64,000 nucleotides of DNA from Nocardia sp. NRRL S-836 (GCF_001279525.1 NZ_LGDY01000122.1:1-64000), one strand, 5' to 3'; counted from the stretch's first letter, positions 9,453 to 19,030 are shown. Notes: generated by a model from the letters alone, not told the origin. Numbers and translations: made by a program.

Positions 9453-10787
9453 ATGGCCCGCCTGTTCGGCACCGACGGAGTGCGCGGTCTCGCCAACGCC
9501 GACCTCACCCCCGAGCTCGCGATGTCCGTCGCCGCCGCGGCGGCGCGGGTGCTCGTCGAGCACGATCGTTCCCACCGCCCGGTCGCTGTCGTCGGCCGTG
9601 ACCCGCGGGCGAGCAGCGAGATGCTGGACGCCGCCGTCACAGCGGGCCTCACCTCGGCGGGCGCTGACGTGCTGCGGGTGGGCGCACTGCCCACACCCGC
9701 GGTTGCCCACCTGGTGGCCGCGCTCGGTGCCGACATCGGCGTCATGATCTCCGCCTCGCACAACGCCATGCCGGACAACGGGATCAAGCTCTTCGCCGCC
9801 GGCGGCCACAAGCTGCCCGACGCGGTCGAGGACGAGATCGAACAGCGCATGGGCTCCGGCTTCGACCGCCCGACGGGTGCCGCGATCGGCCGGGTCCGCG
9901 ACATCGCCGACGCCGAGACCCAGTACGTGGAGCACCTGCTCAAGGTCACGCCGCACCGCCTCGACGGGCTCAAGGTCGTGGTGGACTGCGCGAACGGCGC
10001 CGCGTCGGTGGCCGCGCCGGACGCCTACCGCCGTGCGGGCGCCGAGGTGATCGCGATCAACGCGAACCCGGACGGCCTCAACATCAACGACGGCTGCGGC
10101 TCCACGCACATCGATGTGATCTCCGCCGCAGTCCGCGAGCACGGCGCCGACCTCGGCATCGCCCACGACGGCGACGCCGACCGCTGCCTGGCCGTGGACG
10201 CGCAGGGCGACCCGGTCGACGGCGACCAGATCATGGCCGTCCTCGCCCTCGCGATGCGCGACGCCGGTGAGCTGTACGAGGACACCCTCGTCGCCACCGT
10301 GATGAGCAACCTCGGCCTGCACATCGCCATGCGCGAGGCCGGCATCCGGCTGCGCACCACCGCGGTCGGCGACCGGTACGTGCTGCAGGACCTCAAGGCC
10401 GGCGGCTACTCGCTGGGCGGCGAGCAGTCCGGCCACGTGGTGCTGCCCGCCCACGCCACCACCGGCGACGGCCTGCTCACCGCGCTGCGCCTGATGGCCC
10501 GCATGGCCGAGACCGGCAAGCCGCTCGCCGAGCTGGCCGGCGTGATGCGCCGCCTGCCGCAGGTCCTGATCAACGTCAAGGTCGGCGACAAGGCGACCGT
10601 CGCCAAGGACGCGTCGGTCAGCGAGGCCGTCGCCGCCGTGGAGGCCGAGCTGGGTGACACCGGCCGCGTGCTGCTGCGCCCGTCCGGCACCGAGCAGCTC
10701 GTGCGGGTGATGGTCGAGGCCACGAGCCACGAGCAGGCCGAATCGGCGGCGCAGCGCATCGCGGGTGTGGTTTCCTCGGTGCACTGA
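9453..10787 (+). CDS. glmM: Phosphoglucosamine mutase
   Basis: Converts glucosamine-6-phosphate to glucosamine-1-phosphate for UDP-GlcNAc and peptidoglycan synthesis. The 444-residue protein has the N-terminal [11 protein letters not shown], the phosphoserine loop [13 protein letters not shown], the metal-binding DGDADR and the C-terminal phosphate-binding [17 protein letters not shown] 9453 follows GGAGG. With glmS 5 kb downstream it supplies the first two dedicated steps of amino-sugar synthesis. In other bacteria GlmM is activated by serine phosphorylation, which fits the kinases encoded in the window, though no link is shown here. Confidence 0.97.
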   Translation: MARLFGTDGVRGLANADLTPELAMSVAAAAARVLVEHDRSHRPVAVVGRDPRASSEMLDAAVTAGLTSAGADVLRVGALPTPAVAHLVAALGADIGVMISASHNAMPDNGIKLFAAGGHKLPDAVEDEIEQRMGSGFDRPTGAAIGRVRDIADAETQYVEHLLKVTPHRLDGLKVVVDCANGAASVAAPDAYRRAGAEVIAINANPDGLNINDGCGSTHIDVISAAVREHGADLGIAHDGDADRCLAVDAQGDPVDGDQIMAVLALAMRDAGELYEDTLVATVMSNLGLHIAMREAGIRLRTTAVGDRYVLQDLKAGGYSLGGEQSGHVVLPAHATTGDGLLTALRLMARMAETGKPLAELAGVMRRLPQVLINVKVGDKATVAKDASVSEAVAAVEAELGDTGRVLLRPSGTEQLVRVMVEATSHEQAESAAQRIAGVVSSVH

Positions 10788-10807
10788 GGACGGACGGGGG
10801 CCTGGTC

Positions 10808-11101
10808 GTGAGCGTGCTGATGCTGTTGATCCTCCTGGTGTTCCTGGGAGGTGTGGTCGCGGTGGTCGTCGCCGTGGTCTCGGCGTCGAAGAAGAGGTCC
10901 CGGCCCCCGTACCCGCCCCAGCAGAACTTCGGGCAGCAGAACTTCGGGCAATATCCGCCGCCCGGCTACCCGCCCCAGCAGGGCCATCCCCAGCCAGGCC
11001 AGTACCCGCAGCAGGGCCAACATCCGCAGCAGGGTCCGCCTCCCGGGCAGCAGTGGCCGCCGCAACCTCCACCTGGACAGCAGCCACCCGTTCAGTGGTG
11101 A
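10808..11101 (+). CDS. Small membrane protein with Pro/Gln-rich tail
   Basis: A 97-residue product from GTG 10808. Residues 2-26 form one hydrophobic helix (LMLLILLVFLGGVVAVVVAV), then a basic stop-transfer SKKRSR and a cytoplasmic tail of Gln, Pro, Gly and Tyr repeats (QNFG twice, YPPPGYPP, QQGQHPQQG). The tail resembles disordered Pro/Gln segments of actinobacterial envelope and type VII accessory proteins. It lies between glmM and the second secretion cluster. No function can be assigned. Confidence 0.65.
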   Translation: MSVLMLLILLVFLGGVVAVVVAVVSASKKRSRPPYPPQQNFGQQNFGQYPPPGYPPQQGHPQPGQYPQQGQHPQQGPPPGQQWPPQPPPGQQPPVQW

Positions 11102-11246
11102 CCGTCGGCACGCTGGGCCGAATGGCTGTTTACTAAGGCAACCGACATCGCGGAGCTCCGGTCAGCACGTGATCGGAGCTGGCACTGTGTGGCGGAACCC
11201 GATGAGGCCGAATTGCGTCAGATCGGGGACTTAGGGGAGGCGAGGA

Positions 11247-11540
11247 ATGGCTGGTTTCGGCGTACAGTCCGGCGATCTCACGAAGACCGCGGGGACCTAC
11301 GAGGCCGAGGGATCGCAACTGATCTCGATGAAGCCGACGATCGTTCCGGTTGTGGGGGCCGGTCAGGTCGGGCGCAAGTTCCAGGCCGTCCACGCCACCT
11401 ACAAGGGTTTCTTCGACCGGCTGGGTGTCAGCTGCGACACGTACGGCAAGGAAGCCAACAACATCGCCACCCGTCTCAAGGACGTGGCGAAGTCGTACGA
11501 GTCGAACGAGTCCCAGACTTCGCAGCAGTTCAAGGGGTAA
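11247..11540 (+). CDS. WXG100-like protein lacking the Trp turn
   Basis: A 97-residue acidic-to-neutral protein of ESAT-6 size with two predicted helical halves around VVGAGQVGRKF. Trp is absent, so the WXG motif itself is missing. ATG 11247 follows GGGGAGGCGAGG. It ends 6 bp before the 900-residue candidate effector gene. Many type VII effectors are encoded directly after a small helical partner of this kind, so a chaperone or co-secreted partner is the likely role. That assignment rests on size, helix pattern and context, not on a signature motif. Confidence 0.65.
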   Translation: MAGFGVQSGDLTKTAGTYEAEGSQLISMKPTIVPVVGAGQVGRKFQAVHATYKGFFDRLGVSCDTYGKEANNIATRLKDVAKSYESNESQTSQQFKG

Positions 11541-11546
11541 CGCGTC

Positions 11547-14249
11547 GTGGCCGACCAGAACGAGATCAAGAAGCTCCTCGACGACCCCAACGTCACGCCG
11601 GAGACCAAGAAGCAGCTCGTCCCCGCGCTCGCCGGTGCCGGCGCGTCGGAGGAAGAGGTCGAGCGCTACGCCAAGGCGAACGGCGTCGACGTCCCCAGCG
11701 ACCCCGGTGTCGGCAGCCACATCCTCGGCGCCGTGCTCGCGGTGCCCACGGCCGGTCTCAGCACCGCCGTCGTGGCCGGCAAGGAGATCAACCGCGCGCA
11801 GTGGGAGAAGAAGGGCGGCGACGCCGACAAGCTCGTCAGCAAGGCCAAGGAGGAGCGCGAGCTCGGCGCCACCCAGAAGGTCCTGAACGAGCAGGGTGAC
11901 GTCCCGAACAGCAACACGCTGCTCGACGCCGGCGCACCCGGCCTGCGGTTCTTCGAGAAGTTCATCCCGGTCTACCAGAAGGCCGCACCGGCCTGCGGGC
12001 ACCAGGGCGCCGCGCCGAACCTCGAAGGCGACATCTACCGGAACTACGACTGGGTCCGGGACATCGACTTCGCGAAGTTCCGCGAGGACGCGAACAAGCT
12101 CACCGAGACCACGAAGAAGCTGCAGGAGCACGACAACACGCTGGGCAGCGCGTGGAACGGCCTCGGTTCGTGGGAGGGCAAGGCGGCCGAGGCGGCCCGC
12201 GGCTACCACGACAAGTTCGCGGGCACCGCGAAGACGTTCATCCAGCAGACCGGTCAGGCCCCCGGTGCGATCACCGCCGGCGTGACGAACATGCAGAAGC
12301 ACGTCAAGGACTTCGCGCAGCAGATCCACGACCAGTACTCGGAGAAGTGCGGCGGCCTCACCATCGAGGAGGCCGAGACCGCGATCCGGCACGCCAACGG
12401 CGACCTCTTCGAGAACGACGGTGGTGTCCTCGACTGGCTGGTGGGCGTGCCCGGCCCGCTCTTCGGTGCCGTCACCGGCGCGATCTGCGGCGGCCCGCTC
12501 GGCATGCTCGCCGGTCTGGGCTGGGGCAGCTGGATCAGCAACACCCGCGAGGGCATCATCAACGCGGCCAAGGACAAGCTGAAGGCGCTCTGCCAGGAGT
12601 TCGACTCCAAGAAGAAGGCGTTCGACGGCTACTGCCAGACCGTGCAGACCGGTGTCCAGAGCGACTACGACACGATGTTCACGGCGCTGGGCACCGCGAT
12701 CCCGCCGGAGAGCCCGTTCGCGAAGGTCGGCGACCCGCCCGCGTTCACCGAGCAGGGCGGCGACCGCAAGCCGGTGCCGCCCGGCGGCGGCACACCCCCT
12801 GGAGGCGGTGGCACCCCTCCCGGCGGCGGTGGCACGCCCCCCGGTGGCGGTGGCGCGCCCGAGATGCCGAAGCCGGAGAACCCGCTCGACAAGGACGGCG
12901 ACGGCAAGCCCGACGTCCCCGGCGACACCGACGGTGACGGCAAGCCCGACGACCTCGACGGCGACGGCAAGCCCGACCAGCCGAAGCCGGAGGAGAAGCT
13001 CGAGTCCGTCACGGTCAAGGCGGGCGACAACACGATCAAGGTCACGGAGCCCGACTCGAACGGGCACGTGAAGATGACGATCGACACGCCGAAGGGTGAG
13101 CCGAAGACCTACGACCTGGACTTCAGCAAGAACCCGGAGGCGGCCAAGGCGCTGATGGGGCAGAACGGCGCCCAGGCCGTGACCGCGCTGGCCAACCAGG
13201 TCGCGGGCGCCCAGACGGGTGCTCAGACGGGTGCTCAGGCCACCGGCACCCCCGTCGCCGGCAACACGCCGGTGGCCGGCGGCGGCGCCGCGCCCACGAC
13301 GGGCCCGCTCGGCTCGGAGTCGAACCCGATCCCGGTCGAGGTCGGCGCCGACGGCAAGATCCACATCGAGCAGGACGGCGTGAACTTCACCGCCGAGGTC
13401 GACCCGAAGACCGGCGAGATCAACCTGACCGCGGACAACGGCGACGGCACGCCCGACCGGATCGGCGTGGAGTTCGGCGAGGACGAGAACCCGGCCGCGT
13501 CCGGTCCCGGCGGTGCCGGCGGCGCGACCGACCTGCTCGACGAACCGCTGCGGATCCCGGAACAGGACTTCCCGAAGCCCGTCGAGGGCGAGTTCCAGAC
13601 GATGCCCGCGCCGGCCGAGGCCGGAACGGCACCGGCCCAGGCCGACTTCCAGCCCATGCCCGCCCCCGCAGGCGAGCAGGTGTGGAGCCCGCCCGGCCAG
13701 GAGAACGTGGCCGAGCGGTTCCAGGAGACGATGGGCCGCAACTACGTCGAGGACAACGGCATCATGCCGAGCCTCGGCGAGCCCAAGCTGCCCGCCGACG
13801 GACCGCAGTTCGCCGCGCAGGCCTCGGACAGCACGTCGACCTCCGGCGTGTCGTTCACCGGCGGCGCGTCCGGCGGAAGCGAGTCCGTCCTCGGCGGCTC
13901 GTCCCCGGAGAGCGCCTGGAACACCCCGTCCAACGGCGACAACGGCACCGGCTTCAACACCAACACCTCCGAGGCCGGTCAGCCCGGCTCGGCGAACCTC
14001 CCGTCCATGCAGGACGGTGCCCAGGGCCAGGGTGCCTCCGGTGCCGCGTCCGGCGGCATGATGGGCGGCGGGATGATGGGTGGCGGCGGCATGGCCGGCG
14101 GAGGCGCGGGCGGCCAGCAGGGCGGCGACACCGAACGCGGCGCCAGCCAGTGGCGCACCACCGGCACGCTGTTCGACGACGACCGGGAGAACAACAACCC
14201 GTTGAGTGCCATGCACACCGTCCTGGGTGATGACCGAGGGGGCCGCTGA
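11547..14249 (+). CDS. Large candidate type VII secretion substrate
   Basis: A 900-residue protein from GTG 11547. A WXG-like turn lies near residues 200-212 (WNGLGSWEGKAAEAA) within a helical N-terminal third. A Gly-rich hydrophobic stretch (about 306-330, GAVTGAICGGPLGMLAGLGW) could insert in membrane or pore. Then come a PPGGGG repeat linker (about 411-438), three DxDGDGKPD repeats (about 449-480) like thrombospondin type 3 or EF-hand calcium loops, Ala/Gln/Thr-rich repeats, and a C-terminal Gly/Met tract (GGMMGGGMMGGG). No classical signal peptide is present. Small helical genes flank it within 6 bp on both sides. The architecture suggests a multidomain secreted or surface protein; no toxin or enzymatic domain was recognised. 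Confidence 0.75.
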   Translation: MADQNEIKKLLDDPNVTPETKKQLVPALAGAGASEEEVERYAKANGVDVPSDPGVGSHILGAVLAVPTAGLSTAVVAGKEINRAQWEKKGGDADKLVSKAKEERELGATQKVLNEQGDVPNSNTLLDAGAPGLRFFEKFIPVYQKAAPACGHQGAAPNLEGDIYRNYDWVRDIDFAKFREDANKLTETTKKLQEHDNTLGSAWNGLGSWEGKAAEAARGYHDKFAGTAKTFIQQTGQAPGAITAGVTNMQKHVKDFAQQIHDQYSEKCGGLTIEEAETAIRHANGDLFENDGGVLDWLVGVPGPLFGAVTGAICGGPLGMLAGLGWGSWISNTREGIINAAKDKLKALCQEFDSKKKAFDGYCQTVQTGVQSDYDTMFTALGTAIPPESPFAKVGDPPAFTEQGGDRKPVPPGGGTPPGGGGTPPGGGGTPPGGGGAPEMPKPENPLDKDGDGKPDVPGDTDGDGKPDDLDGDGKPDQPKPEEKLESVTVKAGDNTIKVTEPDSNGHVKMTIDTPKGEPKTYDLDFSKNPEAAKALMGQNGAQAVTALANQVAGAQTGAQTGAQATGTPVAGNTPVAGGGAAPTTGPLGSESNPIPVEVGADGKIHIEQDGVNFTAEVDPKTGEINLTADNGDGTPDRIGVEFGEDENPAASGPGGAGGATDLLDEPLRIPEQDFPKPVEGEFQTMPAPAEAGTAPAQADFQPMPAPAGEQVWSPPGQENVAERFQETMGRNYVEDNGIMPSLGEPKLPADGPQFAAQASDSTSTSGVSFTGGASGGSESVLGGSSPESAWNTPSNGDNGTGFNTNTSEAGQPGSANLPSMQDGAQGQGASGAASGGMMGGGMMGGGGMAGGGAGGQQGGDTERGASQWRTTGTLFDDDRENNNPLSAMHTVLGDDRGGR

Positions 14250-14252
14250 CCC

Positions 14253-14696
14253 ATGTCGATCGCAGGGGACGTGGACCCCAAGATCCAGGCGCTGTTCGAC
14301 GAGAACATCGCCCGGTCGCGCCGCTCCAACTCCGAGATCACCGCGGACCTCAGGGCCGACCAGGACCGCCTGGCCGCCGAGGCCAAGGCGCGTGAGGAGA
14401 AGCACCAGCGCGACCTCGCCACCGCCCGTGACGCCGCGGAGAACATCGCCAAGCAGGGCGACAAGCCGCAGCGCAAACCGCAGTGGGAACAGCGCGACCG
14501 TTCCGCGGGCGAGCTGGCCTTCGGGCCCGAGGACGACGACGGCGGCTACGCCCCGCCGCCCGCGGTCTCGGCTCCCCAGCCACCGCCGCCACCGCCGGTC
14601 GTGCCGCCGCCCCCACCGCCGCCGGCACGTTCCCGCCGTCCGGCACGGGTGGACGACGACGATGACGACCTGAGCGGCCAGACCTGGCTCAGCTAG
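14253..14696 (+). CDS. Helical/Pro-rich protein of the second type VII cluster
   Basis: A 147-residue product starting 3 bp after the candidate effector. The N-terminal 70 residues are highly charged coiled-coil-like helix (NSEITADLRADQDRL, AKAREEKHQRDL). A poly-proline segment (about 110-130) and an acidic end, DDDDDLSGQTWLS, follow. The ending resembles that of the 6827-7225 protein, so both clusters carry a small protein of the same design. It is the last gene before a strong terminator. A dedicated chaperone or regulator of the effector is plausible but unproven. Confidence 0.7.
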   Translation: MSIAGDVDPKIQALFDENIARSRRSNSEITADLRADQDRLAAEAKAREEKHQRDLATARDAAENIAKQGDKPQRKPQWEQRDRSAGELAFGPEDDDGGYAPPPAVSAPQPPPPPPVVPPPPPPPARSRRPARVDDDDDDLSGQTWLS

Positions 14697-14709
14697 CCGG
14701 TTTCCGGTC

Positions 14710-14738
14710 AGCGCGCCCCGCACGGTGCGGGGCGCGCT
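14710..14738. terminator. Bidirectional terminator
   Basis: A perfect 13-bp stem (AGCGCGCCCCGCA at 14710, complement ending at 14738) with loop CGG. It sits between the rightward type VII cluster and the leftward hydrolase gene, so it can serve both. Confidence 0.85.
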
Positions 14739-14751
14739 GCCGTTTCCGGGC

Positions 14752-15585
14752 CTATGCCGAGTGACCTGGCAGGGCTTCGCGCTGGAACACCAGTTCCGCG
14801 TTCTTGAGGTCGCTGTCCAACAGCTCGTCGTACGCGCGCTCGCCCGTGAGCACCCGCAGCAGGAACGCGGTCACGAACGCCCGTCCCAGCTTCTGCGCAC
14901 CCCGCTCGCCGCGCCCGTCGAGCATGAGCTCGCTCCAGTGCCGCCCCTCGGTGAACCCGAGGTGCGAGGCCTTGGGCAGCAACCGCAGCTGCACCGGCCC
15001 GCCCCAGGCGGACGCGATCGCCTCCGCGTGTCCCACCGGCGGTGCGATCCGGTCCTCGCCGGCGGCCAGGTGCAGCCCCGGCGCCGACACCTCGCGCGCC
15101 GCGTCCAGCGCCGACGGCCGCGTCTCCGTTGCGGCCAACGTCACAACGGCCCGCACGCGGTCGGCCGAGGCCGCCGCGAGCACCGCAGCGCCGCCACCCA
15201 TCGAGTGACCGGCGAGCGCCAGCCGGGCGGGGTCGACGCTGATCTCGCCGGACCCGAGCCGCACGCCGGTGCAGATGTCCAAAGTGGTCAGCAGGTTGGC
15301 CGACAGCACCCGCGCCGACAGCAGCGGGCCGCGTTCGACGGCCGGTGCCGCGGCGACCACGCCCCACGAGGCGAGGTGGCGCAAAAGACCGTGGTAGCGG
15401 CGAACCGGCTGCATCCAGCCGTGCCCGAAGGCGACGGCGGGCAGGCCCAGTCCGGTGGCCGGCGTGAAGACGACACCGGGCAGGCCGACGAGCGCGAGGT
15501 CGCCGCGCAGCACCGGACGGGGGCCAGGCCGGCTGAGCTGCTCGAGGGCCTGTTTCGCGGTCAGCGTGATCACGCGGCGAGCCAT
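14752..15585 (-). CDS. Alpha/beta hydrolase (dienelactone hydrolase/chlorophyllase-like)
   Basis: The nucleophile elbow GHSMGGGAAV, an oxyanion-loop FGHGW after strand 3, an acid AGEDRIAPP and a histidine in KASHLGF together form a complete catalytic triad of an alpha/beta hydrolase. No signal peptide is seen, so it is probably cytoplasmic. I chose ATG 15585 (MARRVITLTAKQ); an in-frame start 36 bp upstream would add a non-conserved leader. It is transcribed toward the type VII cluster and diverges from glmS. The substrate is unknown. Confidence 0.8.
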   Translation of the reverse strand: MARRVITLTAKQALEQLSRPGPRPVLRGDLALVGLPGVVFTPATGLGLPAVAFGHGWMQPVRRYHGLLRHLASWGVVAAAPAVERGPLLSARVLSANLLTTLDICTGVRLGSGEISVDPARLALAGHSMGGGAAVLAAASADRVRAVVTLAATETRPSALDAAREVSAPGLHLAAGEDRIAPPVGHAEAIASAWGGPVQLRLLPKASHLGFTEGRHWSELMLDGRGERGAQKLGRAFVTAFLLRVLTGERAYDELLDSDLKNAELVFQREALPGHSA

Positions 15586-15719
15586 GTGCTGAACCGTAGT
15601 CGATGGTGTCGGCAGGGCCACATCCGAGATTGGTCTACACCAAAGCGGCCGGTGACCTGCGGTGATTCACCCACCTCACCCTTTAGGGTTAGCGCCGTGG
15701 TCTAGCTACCCTGTCTCTC

Positions 15720-17579
15720 GTGTGCGGAATCGTGGGATACGTGGGTCACCGGTCGGCGCTCGACGTCGTCCTGGACGGGCTGAGGCGCCTGGAGTACCGG
15801 GGGTACGACTCGGCTGGCGTCGCTGTCGTCGCAGGCTCGGAGCTGGCCGTCGAACGCAAGGCCGGCCGGCTGCAGAACCTGGAGACGAGGCTGGACGAGG
15901 TGGGCCGCGACAACTTCGCGGGCACCGTCGGCATGGGCCACACGCGGTGGGCGACGCACGGCGCGCCGATCGACCGCAACTCGCACCCCCACCGGGACGC
16001 GACGAACCGCGTCGCCGTGGTGCACAACGGGATCATCGAGAACTTCGCGGCGCTGCGCGGTGAGCTCGAAGGGCTCGGCGTCGAGATGTCCTCGGACACC
16101 GACACCGAGACCGTCGCGCACCTCGTGGGGTTCGCCTACGCCGACGGCGACACGAAGGGCGACCTGCCGGCCAGCGTCCGCAAGGTCGTGCAGCGGCTCG
16201 AAGGCGCCTTCACGCTCGTCATCACGCACGCGGACGAGCCGGACCAGGTCGTGGCCGCCCGCCGCAACTCGCCGCTGGTCGTCGGGGTCGGCGAGGGTGA
16301 GCACTTCGTGGCCAGCGACGTCTCCGCGTTCATCGCGCACACCCGCGAGGCCGTCGAGCTGGGCCAGGACCAGATGGTCGTGATCACCCGCGACGGCTAC
16401 CGGGTCACCGACTTCGACGGCGAGCAGGCCGAGGCCAAGCCGTTCACGGTCAACTGGGACCTCAGCGCCGCCGAGAAGGGCGGCCACGAGTACTTCATGC
16501 TCAAGGAGATCGAGGAGCAGCCGGAGGCGCTGGCGAACACGCTGCGCGGCCACTTCTCGAACGGCCGGATCGTGCTCGACGAGCAGCGCCTGTCCGACCA
16601 GGACCTGCGCGACGTCGACAAGGTCTTCGTCGTCGCCTGCGGTTCGGCCTACCACTCCGGCCTCGTCGCGAAGTACGCGATCGAGCACTGGACCCGCCTG
16701 CCCGTCGAGGTCGAGCTGGCCTCCGAGTTCCGCTACCGCGACCCGGTGCTCGACCGCGACACGCTCGTCGTCGCCGTGTCGCAGTCCGGCGAGACCGCGG
16801 ACACCCTCGAAGCCGTCCGCCACGCCCGCGCGCAGAAGGCCCGCGTCCTGGCCGTCTGCAACACCAACGGCGCGCAGATCCCGCGTGAGTCCGACGCCGT
16901 GCTCTACACGCACGCGGGCCCGGAGATCGGGGTCGCCTCGACCAAGGCGTTCCTCGCCCAGATCGCGGCGAACTACCTGGTCGGCCTGGCCCTGGCGCAG
17001 GCCCGCGGCACCAAGTACCCCGACGAGGTCGCCCGCGAGTTCCACGAGCTGGAGGCCATGCCCGCCGCGGTGCAGCGGGTGCTCGGCACGGTCGAGCAGG
17101 TCCGCACGCTCGGCCGCGAGCTCGCCGACTCGAAGGCGGTGCTGTTCCTCGGCCGCCACGTCGGCTACCCGGTGGCACTGGAGGGCGCGCTCAAGCTCAA
17201 GGAGCTCGCCTACATGCACGCCGAGGGCTTCGCCGCCGGTGAGCTCAAGCACGGCCCGATCGCGCTGATCGAGGAGAACCTCCCGGTCGTCGTGGTCATG
17301 CCGTCACCGAAGGGCCGCGCCGTCCTGCACTCGAAGCTGGTGTCGAACATCAGCGAGATCCAGGCCCGAGGCGCCCACACGATCGTGATCGCCGAGGAGG
17401 GCGACGAGACCGTGCGCCCGTTCGCGGACCACCTGATCGAGATCCCGGCCGTCCCGACCCTGCTGCAGCCGCTCATCTCGACGGTGCCGCTGCAGGTGCT
17501 CGCCGCCGAGATCGCGCGCAGCCGCGGCTACGACGTCGACAAGCCTCGCAACCTGGCGAAGTCCGTTACGGTGGAGTGA
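15720..17579 (+). CDS. glmS: Glutamine-fructose-6-phosphate aminotransferase (isomerizing)
   Basis: Makes glucosamine-6-phosphate from fructose-6-phosphate and glutamine, the entry to UDP-GlcNAc. The start GTG encodes Met1, followed by catalytic Cys2 (MCGIVGYVG), then GHTRWATHG and HNGIIEN in the N-terminal amidohydrolase domain. Two SIS domains follow (SQSGETADTL, GRHVGYPVALEGALKLKE), and the C-terminus is PRNLAKSVTVE. Length (619) is typical. No ribosome-binding site is visible before the GTG, so a leaderless transcript is likely. The nnr gene starts directly after the stop. Confidence 0.97.
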   Translation: MCGIVGYVGHRSALDVVLDGLRRLEYRGYDSAGVAVVAGSELAVERKAGRLQNLETRLDEVGRDNFAGTVGMGHTRWATHGAPIDRNSHPHRDATNRVAVVHNGIIENFAALRGELEGLGVEMSSDTDTETVAHLVGFAYADGDTKGDLPASVRKVVQRLEGAFTLVITHADEPDQVVAARRNSPLVVGVGEGEHFVASDVSAFIAHTREAVELGQDQMVVITRDGYRVTDFDGEQAEAKPFTVNWDLSAAEKGGHEYFMLKEIEEQPEALANTLRGHFSNGRIVLDEQRLSDQDLRDVDKVFVVACGSAYHSGLVAKYAIEHWTRLPVEVELASEFRYRDPVLDRDTLVVAVSQSGETADTLEAVRHARAQKARVLAVCNTNGAQIPRESDAVLYTHAGPEIGVASTKAFLAQIAANYLVGLALAQARGTKYPDEVAREFHELEAMPAAVQRVLGTVEQVRTLGRELADSKAVLFLGRHVGYPVALEGALKLKELAYMHAEGFAAGELKHGPIALIEENLPVVVVMPSPKGRAVLHSKLVSNISEIQARGAHTIVIAEEGDETVRPFADHLIEIPAVPTLLQPLISTVPLQVLAAEIARSRGYDVDKPRNLAKSVTVE

Positions 17580-18962
17580 GTGAGGGGCGTCTGGCACACC
17601 GAACGCGTCAAGTCCGCTGAGGAAGAGCTCATGGCGGTGGTCCCGCCGGGCTCGTTGATGCGCAAGGCCGCGTTCGGTGTGGCCACCCACGCCCTGAGAC
17701 TTCTGCAAGGCCGCCGCCGGGTCACGCTCCTCGTGGGCGCGGGCAACAACGGCGGCGACGCCCTGTGGGCCGGCTACTTCCTGCGCCGCCGGGGTGTTGC
17801 GGTGTCCGCGGTCCTGCTCAACCCGGCCAAGGCTCACGCGGAGGGCCTTGCGGCATTCCGCGGGGCCGGTGGCCGGGTGGTCGACGAGGTCGGCACCCCG
17901 GACCTGGTGGTCGACGGCATCGTCGGCCTGTCCGCCCGCGGCCCGCTGCGCCCGGACGCGGCCAGGCTGGTCGAGACGGTCACGGCGCCGATCCTGGCCG
18001 TGGACCTGCCGAGCGGCATCGACCCGGACACCGGCGAGATCTCCGGCCCGCACGTCCACGCGCACACCACCGTCACGTTCGGCTGCCTCAAGCCGGTCCA
18101 CGCACTGGCCGACTGCGGCGACGTCCACCTCGTCGACATCGGCCTCCGCCCGACGGACCCGGACTTCGTGCTGCTCGACCGCTCCGACATCGCCTGGCCG
18201 GTGCCGGGACCGCACGACGACAAGTACACCCAGGGCGTCACGGGCGTGGCCGCCGGCAGCGCCACCTACCCCGGCGCCGCGGTGCTGTCGACCGGTGCCG
18301 CGGTGCTCGCCACCTCGGGCATGGTCCGCTACGCCGGCCCCGCGGCCGACGCGATCCGCTCGCGCTGGCCGGAGACCATCTGCACCGGCTCGATCACCGA
18401 CGCGGGCCGCGTGCAGGCCTGGGTGGCCGGACCCGGCATGGGCACCGGGAGCTCGTCGGCCGAGGTGCTGCGGTTCGTGCTGGACGCGAACGTCCCGGTG
18501 GTCGCCGACGCCGACGCGATCACGCTGCTGGCCCAGAACCCGCAGCTGTGGGACGCCCGCGACCCCGACTCGGCGCTGGTGCTGACCCCGCACGACCGCG
18601 AGTTCGAACGCCTCGCGGGTCCCGTCGGCGCCGACCGCGTCGCCGCCGCCCGCAAGGCCGCTCAACGCTTCAACGCCGTGGTCCTGCTCAAGGGCCACCG
18701 CACGGTGGTCGCGGCACCGGACGGTCGTGTCCTGGTCAACTCGGCGACGTCGTCCTGGCCCGCGACCGCCGGCTCCGGTGACGTGCTCTCGGGGATCATC
18801 GGCGCGCTGCTCGCGAGCGGGCTGGACCCGTTCCTCGCCGCCGGTTACGCCGCCCACCTGCACGTCCTGGCCGCCGAACTGGGTGCGGACGGCGCACCCG
18901 TGCCCGCGTCACGGCTGATGGAGGCGATTCCGGCCGCGATCCGGGCCGTCCGGAACCGCTGA
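17580..18962 (+). CDS. nnr: Bifunctional NAD(P)HX repair enzyme (epimerase/dehydratase)
   Basis: Repairs hydrated NADH and NADPH. The N-terminal YjeF-type epimerase domain has LVGAGNNGGDALWAG and AVDLPSGIDPDTG. The C-terminal ribokinase-like dehydratase domain has GPGMGTGSS and TAGSGDVLSGIIGALLA, with the catalytic aspartate in SGD. GTG 17580 starts immediately after the glmS stop, so it is probably cotranscribed. In M. tuberculosis the homologue Rv3433c also lies between glmS and alr. The start at 17580 leaves a rather short N-terminus, but the conserved TAEEMRALD-like helix is partly present as VKSAEEELMAV. Confidence 0.92.
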   Translation: MRGVWHTERVKSAEEELMAVVPPGSLMRKAAFGVATHALRLLQGRRRVTLLVGAGNNGGDALWAGYFLRRRGVAVSAVLLNPAKAHAEGLAAFRGAGGRVVDEVGTPDLVVDGIVGLSARGPLRPDAARLVETVTAPILAVDLPSGIDPDTGEISGPHVHAHTTVTFGCLKPVHALADCGDVHLVDIGLRPTDPDFVLLDRSDIAWPVPGPHDDKYTQGVTGVAAGSATYPGAAVLSTGAAVLATSGMVRYAGPAADAIRSRWPETICTGSITDAGRVQAWVAGPGMGTGSSSAEVLRFVLDANVPVVADADAITLLAQNPQLWDARDPDSALVLTPHDREFERLAGPVGADRVAAARKAAQRFNAVVLLKGHRTVVAAPDGRVLVNSATSSWPATAGSGDVLSGIIGALLASGLDPFLAAGYAAHLHVLAAELGADGAPVPASRLMEAIPAAIRAVRNR

Positions 18963-19030
18963 GCTGCTGCTCGGCGAACGCTCCCGATCTTGTCGGTGTC
19001 GTCTGGGAGAATTGAACCAGGGGACCCCCT

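Noticed and set aside
11133..14723. A 1196-codon open frame on the minus strand opposite the candidate type VII substrate
   Set aside because: Composition is Val/Arg/Leu/Gly-heavy with no recognisable domain, and the frame mirrors strong codon bias of the plus-strand gene. High-GC DNA commonly leaves such antisense frames open.
15586..15719. Possible glmS ribozyme or other riboswitch before glmS
   Set aside because: No matching conserved core, and the start appears leaderless with hardly any 5' untranslated region.
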